A DNA stretch of 64,000 nt from Absicoccus porci (GTDB lineage Bacteria > Bacillota_I > Bacilli_A > Erysipelotrichales > Erysipelotrichaceae). The stretch is from the NCBI RefSeq assembly GCF_003725415.1, contig NZ_RJQC01000001.1:60812-124811 (forward strand), read 5' to 3'. Below the pieces are notes generated by a model. The model was not told the origin of the DNA. It did no database searches and saw only the letters and a list, made by a program, of their open reading frames with translations. Positions 35,077 through 44,777 of this stretch are shown here, piece by piece (positions within the stretch are counted from its first letter, which is position 1; each line of letters starts with the position of its first letter). Made by a program: the position numbers and the translations under genes.

Positions 35077-36233
35077 ATGGAAGTTTATCTGCCCATCGTG
35101 TACATATCGCATTTTTTGGAATGCGCAATGCCGGAAAGAGTTCCTTGGTCAATGCGATCACAAATCAGCCCATGTCGGTGGTTTCTGACGTGGAAGGAAC
35201 GACGACCGATCCGGTTCGTAAAGCCATGGAAATTTTACCTTTGGGTCCCGTGGAAATCATCGATACGCCAGGTTTTGATGATGTGGGTAGTTTAGGTGAA
35301 AAACGAAAAGCACGAACTAAAGATATCCTAAAAGAAGCCGATGTAGCGGTATTGGTCGTGGATGGTCAAAAAGGCTTACAAGCCTTGGATGCGGAATTGA
35401 TCGATATTTTTAAAAGTATGGCCATTCCGTATTTGGTGGTCTACAATAAAAGTGATGTGGATACATATCCCGTCGATGGGATCTGGGTCAGTGCCAAAGA
35501 AAAAGACGGCATTGAACAACTCAAAGAAACGATTGGGCATTTGGCCAAAGATGTGGAATCGCATAAAGCGATCATTGGGGATTTGATTGATCCAGGTGAT
35601 AGTGTGATCTTGGTGATTCCTATCGATAGTTCGGCTCCCAAAGGCCGTTTGATCCTGCCCCAACAATTGGTCATTCGTGATATCTTAGATCATCATGGTT
35701 TAGCCTATGTTTGTCAGGATGATGAATTGGAAATTGCACTGACACATCTTCATCCAAAAATGGTGGTCACCGATTCCCAACGATTTGGACGCGTATCCAA
35801 AGTGGTTCCTGAATCGATCCCGCTGACTTCCTTTTCCATCTTGATGGCTCGTTATAAAGGTATCTTGAAACAAGTGGTCGAAGGGGCCCAACACATCAAA
35901 AACTTGACGGATTCATCAAGAATATTGATTAGTGAAGGATGTACCCATCATCGTCAATGTGGTGACATTGGCAATGTGAAATTACCGCATTGGATCCGTG
36001 AATATACCGGTTATACGGTTCCTTATGATCTTTCTTCGGGAAAAGACTTTCCCGAGGATGTGTCCGATTATGATCTGATCATTCATTGTGGCGGTTGCAT
36101 GTTGAATGAAAAGACCATGCAGAATCGGTTGAAACAAGCGAAAGCACAACATACGTATATGACAAATTATGGAACGGCCATTGCGCAAATGCATGGTATC
36201 TTAGATCGTTCCATTGCACTATTTGACATCTAA
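35067..36233 (+). CDS. hydF: GTPase/scaffold HydF ([FeFe]-hydrogenase maturase)
   Basis: 388 residues. N-terminal GTPase with P-loop GMRNAGKSS (18-26), GTTTDPV, DTPGFDD and VYNKSD; central dimerisation domain; C-terminal iron-sulfur domain with the HydF signature CTH about residue 292 and HCGGC near 345, the CxH-x(46-53)-HCxxC arrangement. HydF carries the 2Fe precursor and hands it to the hydrogenase. RBS AGAGGAGA lies inside the hydE end. A hairpin terminator follows 34 bases after the stop, so hydEF may be expressed more than the genes behind it. Confidence 0.93.
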   Translation: MGLNGSLSAHRVHIAFFGMRNAGKSSLVNAITNQPMSVVSDVEGTTTDPVRKAMEILPLGPVEIIDTPGFDDVGSLGEKRKARTKDILKEADVAVLVVDGQKGLQALDAELIDIFKSMAIPYLVVYNKSDVDTYPVDGIWVSAKEKDGIEQLKETIGHLAKDVESHKAIIGDLIDPGDSVILVIPIDSSAPKGRLILPQQLVIRDILDHHGLAYVCQDDELEIALTHLHPKMVVTDSQRFGRVSKVVPESIPLTSFSILMARYKGILKQVVEGAQHIKNLTDSSRILISEGCTHHRQCGDIGNVKLPHWIREYTGYTVPYDLSSGKDFPEDVSDYDLIIHCGGCMLNEKTMQNRLKQAKAQHTYMTNYGTAIAQMHGILDRSIALFDI

Positions 36234-36243
36234 CTGTAAGGAT

Positions 36244-36297
36244 TTCCAAGCAGAAAGCTGTTTTATCACAGACTCTTGGAAGGAGTCTGTTTTTTTT
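36244..36297 (+). promoter_or_regulatory. Attenuator-like hairpins between hydF and the next gene
   Basis: ACAGACTC (36268-36275) and GAGTCTGT (36283-36290) form a perfect eight-pair stem followed by eight T: an intrinsic terminator inside the operon. TTCCAAG (36244-36250) is perfectly complementary to CTTGGAA (36275-36281), which covers the terminator loop and one stem base, so it could form a competing structure. The T run ends directly at the GGAGG ribosome site of the next gene. Confidence 0.65.
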
Positions 36298-36307
36298 GGA
36301 GGAAAAT

Positions 36308-36556
36308 ATGGAAAATAAACGATTAGGCGTCATTGCGATCGTGATCGAAGATCTCGAACAAGCCGAACAAGTCAATGCTTTGATCCACGAATACAATGAT
36401 TTGATGGTAGGGCGTATGGGCATTCCCTATAAAGAAAGAAATATATCGGTGATTTCTTTGATGGTCGATGGAACCACCGATCGCATCAATGCTTTAACTG
36501 GCAAATTAGGTCGTATCGAAAAGGTACAAGTGAAGTCTATGTTGACGAAGGTGTAA
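36308..36556 (+). CDS. TM1266-like putative [FeFe]-hydrogenase system regulator
   Basis: 82 residues of an ACT/NikR C-terminal-like fold: [20 protein letters not shown], then [20 protein letters not shown] and [15 protein letters not shown]. This small protein family is regularly found with hydEFG in anaerobes and is annotated as an iron-only hydrogenase system regulator; biochemical function is not proven. ATG at 36308 is preceded by TGGAGGAAAAT. It stands between hydEF and the first nitrogenase-like triplet, two bases before nifH1. Confidence 0.88.
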   Translation: MENKRLGVIAIVIEDLEQAEQVNALIHEYNDLMVGRMGIPYKERNISVISLMVDGTTDRINALTGKLGRIEKVQVKSMLTKV

Positions 36557-36558
36557 CT

Positions 36559-37311
36559 ATGAAAAAAATCGCAATTTATGGAAAAGGTGGGATTGGTAAA
36601 TCGACCATGACCAGTCATTTGGCGGCTGCCTTAGCAAGCCTGGGTTATAAAGTTATTCAAATTGGTTGTGATCCCAAAGCGGATTCCACCATTAATTTAT
36701 TAGGGGGTCATCCCTTAGAACCAGTCATGAACTATTTACGAGAACACGATGAAGATCCTACCTTGGATGAAATCATGAAAGTAGGATTTGGTGGCATCCA
36801 CTGCATTGAAACGGGTGGACCCACACCAGGAATTGGTTGTGCGGGACGAGGCATCATTGCCACCTTTAATTTATTAGAAGATTTAGACCTCATTGAACAA
36901 GTCCAACCCGATGTCATCTTATTTGATGTCTTAGGAGATGTTGTATGTGGTGGGTTTGCCGCACCGATTCGGGAAGGCTATGCCGATGAAATTTTGATCG
37001 TAACCAGTGGGGAGAAAATGGCTTTATATGCGGCCAATAATATCAATACGGCTGTCAATAATTTTAAAGATCGTTCCTATGCCCAAGTGCGAGGTTTGAT
37101 CCTCAATCGCCGCAATGTGCCTTCCGAAGAAGAAAAGGTCAAAGCCTTTGCGAATGAAAATCATTTATCGATTGTTTGTGATGTACCACGCAGTGATGAA
37201 ATCAATGAATGGGAAGACCAAGGCAAGACAGTCATTGAAGGAAATCCAAATTCACCGATTTCGAAGATTTTCTTTGATTTGGCCAAAGACTTGATGGAGG
37301 ATGCCTCATGA
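36559..37311 (+). CDS. NifH-like reductase component (triplet 1)
   Basis: 250 residues, P-loop ATPase of the NifH/BchL/CfbC kind: Walker [11 protein letters not shown] (7-16), switch I CDPKADST (37-44), and the two cysteines that hold the shared 4Fe-4S cluster between subunits, Cys94 in GIGCAGRG and Cys130 in GDVVCGGF. It is shorter than nitrogenase NifH (about 275-295) in the C-terminal part. It should transfer single low-potential electrons with ATP hydrolysis to the D1/K1 complex. Overlaps nifD1 by four bases (ATGA). The closest paralogue is at 44019, with cysteines at the same positions. Confidence 0.93.
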   Translation: MKKIAIYGKGGIGKSTMTSHLAAALASLGYKVIQIGCDPKADSTINLLGGHPLEPVMNYLREHDEDPTLDEIMKVGFGGIHCIETGGPTPGIGCAGRGIIATFNLLEDLDLIEQVQPDVILFDVLGDVVCGGFAAPIREGYADEILIVTSGEKMALYAANNINTAVNNFKDRSYAQVRGLILNRRNVPSEEEKVKAFANENHLSIVCDVPRSDEINEWEDQGKTVIEGNPNSPISKIFFDLAKDLMEDAS

Positions 37312-38564
37312 TCACGCAACCCTATTTTCAAACGATCGAACAATTATCCTATGCCAAGAAAATTCCGAGTGAATATATTCCAGCTTGTCATTTGATTTAT
37401 TCCTCACCGGCAACGCTATCGTATAATTCACCAGGTGCTTTGGGCTTTGGCGTCAAACGTGCCGGTTTAGTGATTCCGGAAAGTGTGATGTTGCTGATCA
37501 GTCCAGCCAGTTGTGGACGCAATTCAACCATTCTTTCGGCTCAAGAAGGCTATGCCAAACGCATGTTCTATTTATTGATGAGCGAAACCGATTTAGTAAC
37601 GGGACGCCATCTAAAGAAGATTCCTCAAGCCATTGAAGAAATCTTGGAAGTGTGTGACCCCAAAGTGGTTGTTTTGTGTATCACTTGTGTCGATGCCTTA
37701 TTAGCTACGGATCTGGAACACATTGCCAAACAATGCCAAGAAAAGACTGGGGTGATCGTGGTACCGAGTTATATGTATGCCTTGGAACGAGAAGGGCGAA
37801 AGCCACCGATGATGGCCATTCGCCAGACGATCTATTCCTTATTGAAACGTGATCGCATCGACCCTCGCATGGTCAATTTGATGGGTTTCTTTTCTCCCAT
37901 TGATAGTGAATTGATTGATCTACTTCAAGCGGCTGGACTGCATACCATCAATCAAGTCAGTACAATGAAAACTTTGGAAGCCTATTACACGATGGGACAG
38001 GCCAATTTTAATTTGGTTTTAGATCCCGAATCCATTTATGCTGCGGAAGATTTAAAGAAACGCTTGGGCATGCCATATATTGAATTACCACGATTGTACG
38101 ATGTGGAACGCGTCCATCGCCTGTATCATTTGTTCGGACAAGCGATTGGCGTATCACTTCCAGATGAATCGTATTATGTAGAAACAAAAGAAATGATCCA
38201 TCGGATTGATCTGACGAATAAAAAGATCTGTATTGGGGAAATGTGCAATGCGAATCCATTTGAATTGGCTTGTGCCCTATCGCAACAAGGGGCCATCATT
38301 TGTGAAATCTTTGCGAATGTGACCGATTATGATAAACCATGGATCCAACGTTTAGAAAAAACATCATCCGATACGAAAGTCTATACCGGAATTTCACCAA
38401 CCATGATTCATTACGAACCACGAGAAGATATCGATTTTGTGATTGGGAAAGATGCTTCCGACTATTATCCTGAAGTGCCTGCGATATTGTGGAATGCCGA
38501 AAACCAACCCTATGGCTATAAAGGCATTCAAGGCTTATATGTGGAAATGGAGGCGATACTATGA
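37308..38564 (+). CDS. NifD-like component (triplet 1)
   Basis: 418 residues of the nitrogenase component 1 superfamily. [16 protein letters not shown] (38-53) and ISPASCGRN (Cys69) correspond to the region that carries NifD Cys62/Cys88; [19 protein letters not shown] (Cys124, Cys127) corresponds to the Cys154 region with its 'xxIGDD' helix. The first P-cluster cysteine is replaced. A further [12 protein letters not shown] lies about residue 308. The protein is some 60-80 residues shorter than NifD. The cofactor-binding Cys275/His442 equivalents cannot be placed by eye. Likely binds an Fe-S cluster at the interface with K1. ATGA overlaps on both sides. Confidence 0.82.
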   Translation: MITQPYFQTIEQLSYAKKIPSEYIPACHLIYSSPATLSYNSPGALGFGVKRAGLVIPESVMLLISPASCGRNSTILSAQEGYAKRMFYLLMSETDLVTGRHLKKIPQAIEEILEVCDPKVVVLCITCVDALLATDLEHIAKQCQEKTGVIVVPSYMYALEREGRKPPMMAIRQTIYSLLKRDRIDPRMVNLMGFFSPIDSELIDLLQAAGLHTINQVSTMKTLEAYYTMGQANFNLVLDPESIYAAEDLKKRLGMPYIELPRLYDVERVHRLYHLFGQAIGVSLPDESYYVETKEMIHRIDLTNKKICIGEMCNANPFELACALSQQGAIICEIFANVTDYDKPWIQRLEKTSSDTKVYTGISPTMIHYEPREDIDFVIGKDASDYYPEVPAILWNAENQPYGYKGIQGLYVEMEAIL

Positions 38565-39535
38565 AAGGTTTATTTCGTTATTTATCGCCGTTTGCCCCGG
38601 ATATTTCTGGGGCCGTCAGTGTACTGTATGAACTTGGTGGAATCATTGTGATCTTAGATGCAGGTGGATGTGCCGGTAATACCTGTGGGTTTGATGAACC
38701 GCGCTGGTTCACTAAAAAGAGTGCGATATACTCCGCTGGATTACGTGATTTGGATGCCATCTTAGGACGAGATGATGAATTAATGGATAAAATAGCCGGT
38801 GCCATTGAAACCACTTCGGCCAATTTTATTGCCTTAGTTGGAACACCTGTCCCATCGGTCATTGCGACCGATTATCATGCCATCAGCAAGCTATGTGAAA
38901 AACGCTTTGGCTTGCCTTGTCTCTATATTGAAACTACAGGTATGAAATATTATGATGTCGGTCAACAAATGGCGTATGCTGCCATTGATCATATGGTTGA
39001 AAAGAAGGGCAGTCTAGATACCGTGTATGTGGGGGCAACGCCTTTGGATGTACCGTTTATAGACGGTGATTGTTTGACATCGTTATCTTCATATGCGGCT
39101 TTACCACAAGCGAAACAAGCCATCGTGATGTCGGTATCGGGTTTACCCTTGGTACGTAAATACAAGATTCCCTATACCTTTGGTTTGAATCTAGGACACA
39201 TTGATGTTCAACCAAAGAAAACTTTAATCATTTCCCAGCAAGTCTGGGCACATATGATCCGACAATGGATGGGCCAAGGCGATGTCGCTTCCTTCTTTAT
39301 GATGGATAAGGAATATATGCAGCCAAATGATGTGCATTTGGATGGAGAACTGGATTTAGTGAAATTGGTTAAAACTAGAAAGTATGAAAGAATCTTATGT
39401 GATCCTTTATTGATGCGAGCTTTACCGGATTATACCGGTGAATTTATATCATTACCACATTTTGCGGTATCGGGTCAGTTGTACCAAAAAGCCAATATAG
39501 AGGCGTATCTATCCGATTTGGAGAAAGCCCTATGA
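38561..39535 (+). CDS. NifK-like component (triplet 1)
   Basis: 324 residues, much shorter than NifK (about 510). FAPDISGAVSVLYELGGIIV then Cys37 in AGGCAGN and DEPRW at 45-49 form an N-terminal block that is repeated at exactly the same residue numbers in the second K-like protein of this cluster. The region corresponding to NifK Cys153 reads VGTPVPSVIATD, without cysteine. The C-terminus has PHFAVSGQLY, matched by PHWACSGRLF in K2. It should pair with D1, giving a site with fewer cysteine ligands than a P-cluster. Confidence 0.8.
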   Translation: MKGLFRYLSPFAPDISGAVSVLYELGGIIVILDAGGCAGNTCGFDEPRWFTKKSAIYSAGLRDLDAILGRDDELMDKIAGAIETTSANFIALVGTPVPSVIATDYHAISKLCEKRFGLPCLYIETTGMKYYDVGQQMAYAAIDHMVEKKGSLDTVYVGATPLDVPFIDGDCLTSLSSYAALPQAKQAIVMSVSGLPLVRKYKIPYTFGLNLGHIDVQPKKTLIISQQVWAHMIRQWMGQGDVASFFMMDKEYMQPNDVHLDGELDLVKLVKTRKYERILCDPLLMRALPDYTGEFISLPHFAVSGQLYQKANIEAYLSDLEKAL

Positions 39536-41745
39536 TTCGTAAACGAATTCGTGTCTATGGCATCGTACAAGGTGTTGGGTTCCGTCCCTTTATATATCGG
39601 ATTGCCCAAGAAGCCAAGATCACAGGTTCGGTCTGCAACAAAGGACCGTATGTAGAAATCTATGCTCAAGGAACCAATGATCAGGTTTCCACCTTTATGT
39701 CTTGGATCCAGACCAAAGCACCCGAACGATCCGCTATCTTAAAGATGGATAGTCAGATCATTCCCGTAGAATCGGAGAATGATTTTACCATCATTCATTC
39801 TGAAAAAGTAAAAGGGGACATCTTTGTTTCCCCGGATATTGCGATTTGTGATCAATGTGCCAAAGAACTCTTTGATCCGACGAATCGTCGATATCATCAT
39901 CCGTTTATCAACTGTACGGCTTGTGGACCGCGATTGACCATTTTGGATTCGATGCCTTATGATCGGGTGCGCACCAGCATGAAAAAGTTTCCGATGTGTC
40001 CCGACTGTGAACGGGAATATACCCATCCTGATAATCGTCGGTATCATGCCCAGCCGGTATGCTGCAACAAGTGTGGGCCGGAATTGTACATTGTTGGGAA
40101 AGATATCCATGGCGAAGAGGCCTTACACTACACCAAATCCATGATTCGTAAGGGTGGTATTGTGGCCATCAAAGGCATTGGTGGTTTTCATTTGTGTTGT
40201 GATGCGACCAATGAAAAAACTATCGCCTATTTACGAAAGTGGAAGCATCGACCATTTAAGCCCTTTGCAATCATGGCCAAAAATATGGATGTAGTAAAAC
40301 GAGAATGTAAGGTCAATGAAGCCCAACAAAAATATATGACCGGTCCCCAACGACCTATTTTATTGTTGGAAAAACAAAAGAATGGTTTGGTCTCGGATTT
40401 GGTCGCACCAGATAATCCGATGTTGGGAGTGATGTTGCCGTATGCCCCGGTACAATTGTTGTTGTTTGAAGGGGATATGCCCGATTGTTTGATCATGACC
40501 AGTGCCAATCCCAAGGGGGCACCGATTTGTAGGGAAGATGCCGATGTGATCGAAAATCTTGGTGATCTTTGTGAGGCCGTCTTATCCAATGATCGCGATA
40601 TCCGTTTACGTGCGGATGATAGTGTCATGGCTTGGATTCATGGCAAACCATCCATGATTCGACGTAGTCGTGGGTATGCCCCTTTGCCAATGATGATTTC
40701 GCAAAGCAAGGATTATAAAGTATTGGGTATTGGTGGTGAATTAAAGAATACCTTTTGTTTGGCTACCAAAGATTTGTATTATTGTTCCCCCTATGTGGGC
40801 GATTTAAGTGATATTCGTAGTGTCGATGCTTTGAAACAAGCCATCACGCGAATGGAAGATTTATTAGAAATCCAACCCGAAAGGATCGTGTGTGATTTAC
40901 ATCCTCGTTATAATTCGGTCCAAGTGGCCAAGGAATATGGTTTGCCTATCATGCAGATCCAACATCATTATGCCCATATTCTTTCTTGTATGGCGGAAAA
41001 TGATTATTTAGATCCAGTCATTGGTGTATCTATGGATGGAACGGGCTATGGTTTGGATGGTACGATCTGGGGTGGTGAGATCCTGGTTTGTGATGTGCAT
41101 CATTTTGAGCGAAAAGCCCATATCACGCCGTTTATGCAGGCGGGTGGGGATCTATCTTCCAAAGAAGGATGGCGCATTGCCGTATCCCTTCTGCAAGATA
41201 AAGATCTGTGTGTACAATTGGGAGTATGCAGTGCCTTTGAATATGATCTCGTTTTTCAAATGATCCAAAAGCAGATCAATAGTGTTGTATCAACCAGTGC
41301 GGGACGATTGTTTGATGCAGTGAGTGCCATTTTGGGATTGTGTCGGATCAATACGACCGAAGCGCAGGCATCGATGTTGTTGGAATTTGAAGCACGTAAG
41401 TGGCAAGGGGAAGGTATGAACTTTCATGGTGATACGACGGCTTTGGTGCAAGCTATTGCCCAACGAATGTTTTATAAGGATGATCGATCCTATTTGGCCT
41501 ACAGTTTTCATGAAGGACTGGCCAATTATATTGTCGATCGTGTCGTAGAAGTAAGAAAAGAAACCGGTCTATCTACCGTGGCTTGTAGTGGCGGTGTCAT
41601 GCAGAATCAATTGTTGATGGATCTGGTTCGAAATAAATGTGAAGAAAATGGCTTTCAAGTATTGTCGCATTCGATGATTCCTTGTAACGATGGAGGCATC
41701 GGTTTGGGACAAGCCTTGTATGGCATGATGAATGGAGAGGAATAA
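39532..41745 (+). CDS. hypF: Carbamoyltransferase HypF
   Basis: 737 residues. Acylphosphatase-like domain (VYGIVQGVGFRPFIYR, residues 7-22), two zinc-finger-like CxxC-x18-CxxC units (CDQCAKELF...CTACG and CPDCEREYT...CCNKCG), a YrdC-like domain (GIVAIKGIGGFHLCCDA) and a Kae1-like C-terminal domain (HHYAHILSCMAEN, SMDGTGYGLDGTIWGGE). HypF forms carbamoyl-adenylate from carbamoyl phosphate and passes the carbamoyl group to the HypE C-terminal cysteine, the source of cyanide. Overlaps nifK1 by four bases, so the hyp genes are embedded in the nitrogenase-like operon. Confidence 0.95.
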   Translation: MIRKRIRVYGIVQGVGFRPFIYRIAQEAKITGSVCNKGPYVEIYAQGTNDQVSTFMSWIQTKAPERSAILKMDSQIIPVESENDFTIIHSEKVKGDIFVSPDIAICDQCAKELFDPTNRRYHHPFINCTACGPRLTILDSMPYDRVRTSMKKFPMCPDCEREYTHPDNRRYHAQPVCCNKCGPELYIVGKDIHGEEALHYTKSMIRKGGIVAIKGIGGFHLCCDATNEKTIAYLRKWKHRPFKPFAIMAKNMDVVKRECKVNEAQQKYMTGPQRPILLLEKQKNGLVSDLVAPDNPMLGVMLPYAPVQLLLFEGDMPDCLIMTSANPKGAPICREDADVIENLGDLCEAVLSNDRDIRLRADDSVMAWIHGKPSMIRRSRGYAPLPMMISQSKDYKVLGIGGELKNTFCLATKDLYYCSPYVGDLSDIRSVDALKQAITRMEDLLEIQPERIVCDLHPRYNSVQVAKEYGLPIMQIQHHYAHILSCMAENDYLDPVIGVSMDGTGYGLDGTIWGGEILVCDVHHFERKAHITPFMQAGGDLSSKEGWRIAVSLLQDKDLCVQLGVCSAFEYDLVFQMIQKQINSVVSTSAGRLFDAVSAILGLCRINTTEAQASMLLEFEARKWQGEGMNFHGDTTALVQAIAQRMFYKDDRSYLAYSFHEGLANYIVDRVVEVRKETGLSTVACSGGVMQNQLLMDLVRNKCEENGFQVLSHSMIPCNDGGIGLGQALYGMMNGEE

Positions 41746-41748
41746 ATT

Positions 41749-41958
41749 ATGTGTGTAGGATTACCTGCTAAAGTAAAAAAAGTAAAAGATGGACAAGCCA
41801 TCGTGGATGCGATGGGTGCCACTCGTGTGGTATCGAGTGAATTGGTGGACGGTTTAGAACCGGGGGATTTTGTGATGGTGCATGCGGGAGCTGCCATTGC
41901 CAAGATCACCGAAGATGATGAAACCGAAGCCAGTGCCATCATGGAGGCTTTAGAGTGA
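41749..41958 (+). CDS. hypC: Iron-cyanide/carbonyl chaperone HypC
   Basis: 69 residues starting MCVGLPAKVKKV; Cys2 is the invariant iron ligand exposed after Met removal. OB-like beta barrel with VDGLEPGDFVMVHAGAAIA, typical for HypC/HupF. It holds the Fe(CN)2CO unit together with HypD. Three bases separate it from hypF and its stop overlaps the GTG start of hypD. The only HypC copy in the window; in [NiFe] systems HypC-like chaperones are partly target-specific, so its real client here is an open question. Confidence 0.94.
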   Translation: MCVGLPAKVKKVKDGQAIVDAMGATRVVSSELVDGLEPGDFVMVHAGAAIAKITEDDETEASAIMEALE

Positions 41959-42998
41959 ACGAACAAGTCTTAAAAGCCAAACAAATCGTGGAAAACTATG
42001 ACGGCCGACCGCTACGAATCATGGAAGTTTGTGGCACGCATACCCATGAAATCTTTCGTTTAGGGATTCGGCAAATGTTGCCCGAAAACATTCATTTGAT
42101 CAGTGGACCAGGCTGTCCGGTTTGTGTAACGCCGGTTGGTTATATTGATCAAGCTATTGATCTAGCTTTAAATCATCATTGTACGATTTGTACCTTTGGT
42201 GATCTAATTCGGGTACCTGGATCGGACATGTCCCTCCAACAAGCCCGGGCCAAAGGGGCGAAGATCGTCATGATCTATTCACCAACCGATGCCTTTACTT
42301 ATGCTCAAAGTCATTTGGATGAAGACGTTGTCTTATTAGCGGTTGGTTTTGAAACCACGACACCAGCGAGTTGTATGGCCATTCGCGATGCCAAGAAAAA
42401 TAATTTAACGAATTTTTCGGCATTGGTAGCCAATAAAACGATGGATAACGCTTATTTGGCTTTAAAAGATAGTGCCGATGCCTTCTTATATCCAGGGCAT
42501 GTATCGACGATCACAGGTTGTCAGATTTATCGTGATCTTTGTGAAGAGGGAATTTCCGGAGTCGTGACGGGTTTTACGGGACCCGAGATCCTAACGGCTT
42601 TGGCTGTGATCATCAAAAAGTTAGAAAAAGGGCAACCCTTTTTCATGAATTGTTACCCACGGGTGGTACGCGATGAAGGTTCGCCATCGGCTCGAAAGAT
42701 CATCGCATCGGTCATGGAACCGTGTGATTCCATTTGGCGTGGTATTGGCAATATTCCCGGTTCGGGACTACAAATCAAAGCGGCTTATCAAGACTTTGAT
42801 GCCCGTAAGAAATATGGTTTAGAAAATACCCAAGGACATCCGAATCCAGCGTGTCGTTGTGGGGATATTTTACGTGGGGATTGTATGCCGAATGAATGTC
42901 CATTGTTTGGCAAAGTGTGTACACCAGAACATCCAGTGGGTGCTTGTATGGTTTCCAATGAAGGATCGTGTTCGGCTTTTTATAAATATATGGAGTAG
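41955..42998 (+). CDS. hypD: Fe-(CN)2CO scaffold protein HypD
   Basis: 347 residues. EVCGTHTHEIFRLG (catalytic Cys), GPGCPVCVTP, VGFETTTP and a C-terminal 4Fe-4S region with CRCGDILRG and further cysteines (CMPNECPLFGKVC) are all conserved. HypD accepts cyanide from HypE and builds Fe(CN)2CO with HypC. It begins with GTG overlapping the hypC stop (GTGA). Complete length indicates a functional enzyme. Confidence 0.95.
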   Translation: MNEQVLKAKQIVENYDGRPLRIMEVCGTHTHEIFRLGIRQMLPENIHLISGPGCPVCVTPVGYIDQAIDLALNHHCTICTFGDLIRVPGSDMSLQQARAKGAKIVMIYSPTDAFTYAQSHLDEDVVLLAVGFETTTPASCMAIRDAKKNNLTNFSALVANKTMDNAYLALKDSADAFLYPGHVSTITGCQIYRDLCEEGISGVVTGFTGPEILTALAVIIKKLEKGQPFFMNCYPRVVRDEGSPSARKIIASVMEPCDSIWRGIGNIPGSGLQIKAAYQDFDARKKYGLENTQGHPNPACRCGDILRGDCMPNECPLFGKVCTPEHPVGACMVSNEGSCSAFYKYME

Positions 42999-43004
42999 TA
43001 GAGT

Positions 43005-44009
43005 ATGGAAAAATATGTAACGTTAGCGCATGGAGCCGGTGGTCAACAAACCTCGGCCTTGATCCATGATATCTTTCAAAAATATTTAGGCAATCCGGAT
43101 TTTACGGCCGATGATGCCGCGGTTTTGACCAGTCCTTCGGGACAATTGGCCATGTCAACCGATGGCTTTATCGTTTCACCAAGTTTCTTTCCGGGTGGCA
43201 ATATTGGCAAATTGAGTGTTTGTGGAACCGTCAATGATTTGGCTTGTATGGGGGCCAAACCGTTATACATGACTTGTGCCTTTCAGATTGAAGAGGGCTA
43301 TCCCTTAAAAAAATTAGATGAAGTGGTTCAATCGATGGCGAAGACAGCCAAAGAAGTCGGTGTACATTTTGTAGCAGGTGATACCAAAGTGGCTGGTAAA
43401 GGTCAAGTGGATGGCATTTTTATCACGACAACGGGAGTAGGTCAGATCCAACCGGATTTTCATCCCCAAGGCAATCAAGCCAAACCGGGGGATAAGATTT
43501 TGGTGACCGGTGATGTCGGTCGTCATGGTTGTACGATCTTATTGGAGCGCAATGATTTTCAAATTCAAACCGATGTGACCAGTGATTGTGCCCCTTTATG
43601 GCATACGGTCGAAGCAATGTCCCAGGTAACCAAGGATATTCATGTGATCCGAGATGCAACGCGTGGTGGTGTTGGTACGGTCTTGTATGAAATTGCCGAT
43701 GAATCGCAAGTCGGCGTGAAAATCGATCAAGAAGCGGTTCCTGTTCAGAATCATGTGAAAGGCGTTTGTGGTATGTTGGGATTGGAACCTTTGTATCTAG
43801 CTTGTGAAGGACGTATGGTCGTGATCGTACCGGCTGAACAGGCCCAAGCCATCTTGGATACGTTGCATACCTTACCGTATTCGCAAAATGCGGCCATTAT
43901 TGGTGAAGTGACGCAAGATCATGTAGGCAAAGTAGTCATGAAAACTTCGATTGGTTCGGAAACGTTGTTGCCAAGTCCATCGGGCGAGTTATTGCCACGT
44001 ATCTGTTAG
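43005..44009 (+). CDS. hypE: Carbamoyl-phosphate-derived cyanide donor HypE
   Basis: 334 residues of the PurM/HypE fold: LAHGAGGQQTSALI at the N-terminus, MSTDGFIVSP, GDVGRHG, and the diagnostic C-terminus PRIC whose terminal cysteine carries the thiocarbamate and thiocyanate. HypE dehydrates the carbamoyl group to cyanide with ATP. It lies six bases behind hypD and nine before nifH2. HypA, HypB and a hydrogenase maturation protease, the nickel half of the pathway, are absent from the window. Confidence 0.95.
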   Translation: MEKYVTLAHGAGGQQTSALIHDIFQKYLGNPDFTADDAAVLTSPSGQLAMSTDGFIVSPSFFPGGNIGKLSVCGTVNDLACMGAKPLYMTCAFQIEEGYPLKKLDEVVQSMAKTAKEVGVHFVAGDTKVAGKGQVDGIFITTTGVGQIQPDFHPQGNQAKPGDKILVTGDVGRHGCTILLERNDFQIQTDVTSDCAPLWHTVEAMSQVTKDIHVIRDATRGGVGTVLYEIADESQVGVKIDQEAVPVQNHVKGVCGMLGLEPLYLACEGRMVVIVPAEQAQAILDTLHTLPYSQNAAIIGEVTQDHVGKVVMKTSIGSETLLPSPSGELLPRIC

Positions 44010-44018
44010 GAGGCTCTA

Positions 44019-44777
44019 ATGATAAAATTAGCGTTTTACGGAAAAGGTGGAATTGGAAAGTCAACGACGGTTTCCAATATGGCGGTTGCGTTTGCCCAAA
44101 TGGGATATAAAGTGATGCAGATTGGTTGTGATCCGAAGGCGGATTCCACGATGAATTTACGTGAAGGCAAAGAGAAACAAGCCGTCTTAGATATCCTGCG
44201 GGAAAAAAATAAAGAAGCCACGCTGGACGATGTGATTACCCAAGGTTATGCGGGGGTGTATTTGGTTGAAGCGGGTGGTCCCATTCCAGGGCTTGGTTGT
44301 GCCGGTCGTGGCATCATTGCGGCCATGGAATTTTTGGATGAAAAGAAAGCCTATGACATCTATCAACCCGATATTGTGTTGTTTGATGTCTTGGGGGATG
44401 TTGTGTGTGGTGGTTTTTCGATGCCGATTCGGGAAGGCTATGCCGATCAAGTCTATATCTTAACATCCGGTGAAGCCATGTCCATTCATGCGGCGATGAA
44501 TATTGCCCTAGCGGTCGAAACCTTTCAAAAACGAGGCTATGCCACGTTGGGCGGGGTCATCGTGAATAAACGGAATGTGAAAAAAGAAGAAGAGCGAATC
44601 GAACAATTGTGCGAAGATATCCATTCCCAAGTGATTTCCACTTTGGAATATGATCCATTGATCCAAGAAGCCGATGAGATGCATAAGACCGTCTTAGAAG
44701 CTTTTCCACAAAGTGATGCGGCAGACCGCTATCGCCATTTGGCCCAGGTCTTATTAGAAAGCAATCAAAATGAATGA
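44019..44777 (+). CDS. NifH-like reductase component (triplet 2)
   Basis: 252 residues: Walker [11 protein letters not shown] (7-16), CDPKADST (37-44), Cys94 in GLGCAGRG and Cys130 in GDVVCGGF. It is close to NifH1 through the first 150 residues and diverges toward the C-terminus, where docking with the D/K partner usually happens, so each NifH-like protein probably serves its own triplet. RBS TAGGAGG. It overlaps nifD2 by eight bases. Confidence 0.93.
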   Translation: MIKLAFYGKGGIGKSTTVSNMAVAFAQMGYKVMQIGCDPKADSTMNLREGKEKQAVLDILREKNKEATLDDVITQGYAGVYLVEAGGPIPGLGCAGRGIIAAMEFLDEKKAYDIYQPDIVLFDVLGDVVCGGFSMPIREGYADQVYILTSGEAMSIHAAMNIALAVETFQKRGYATLGGVIVNKRNVKKEEERIEQLCEDIHSQVISTLEYDPLIQEADEMHKTVLEAFPQSDAADRYRHLAQVLLESNQNE

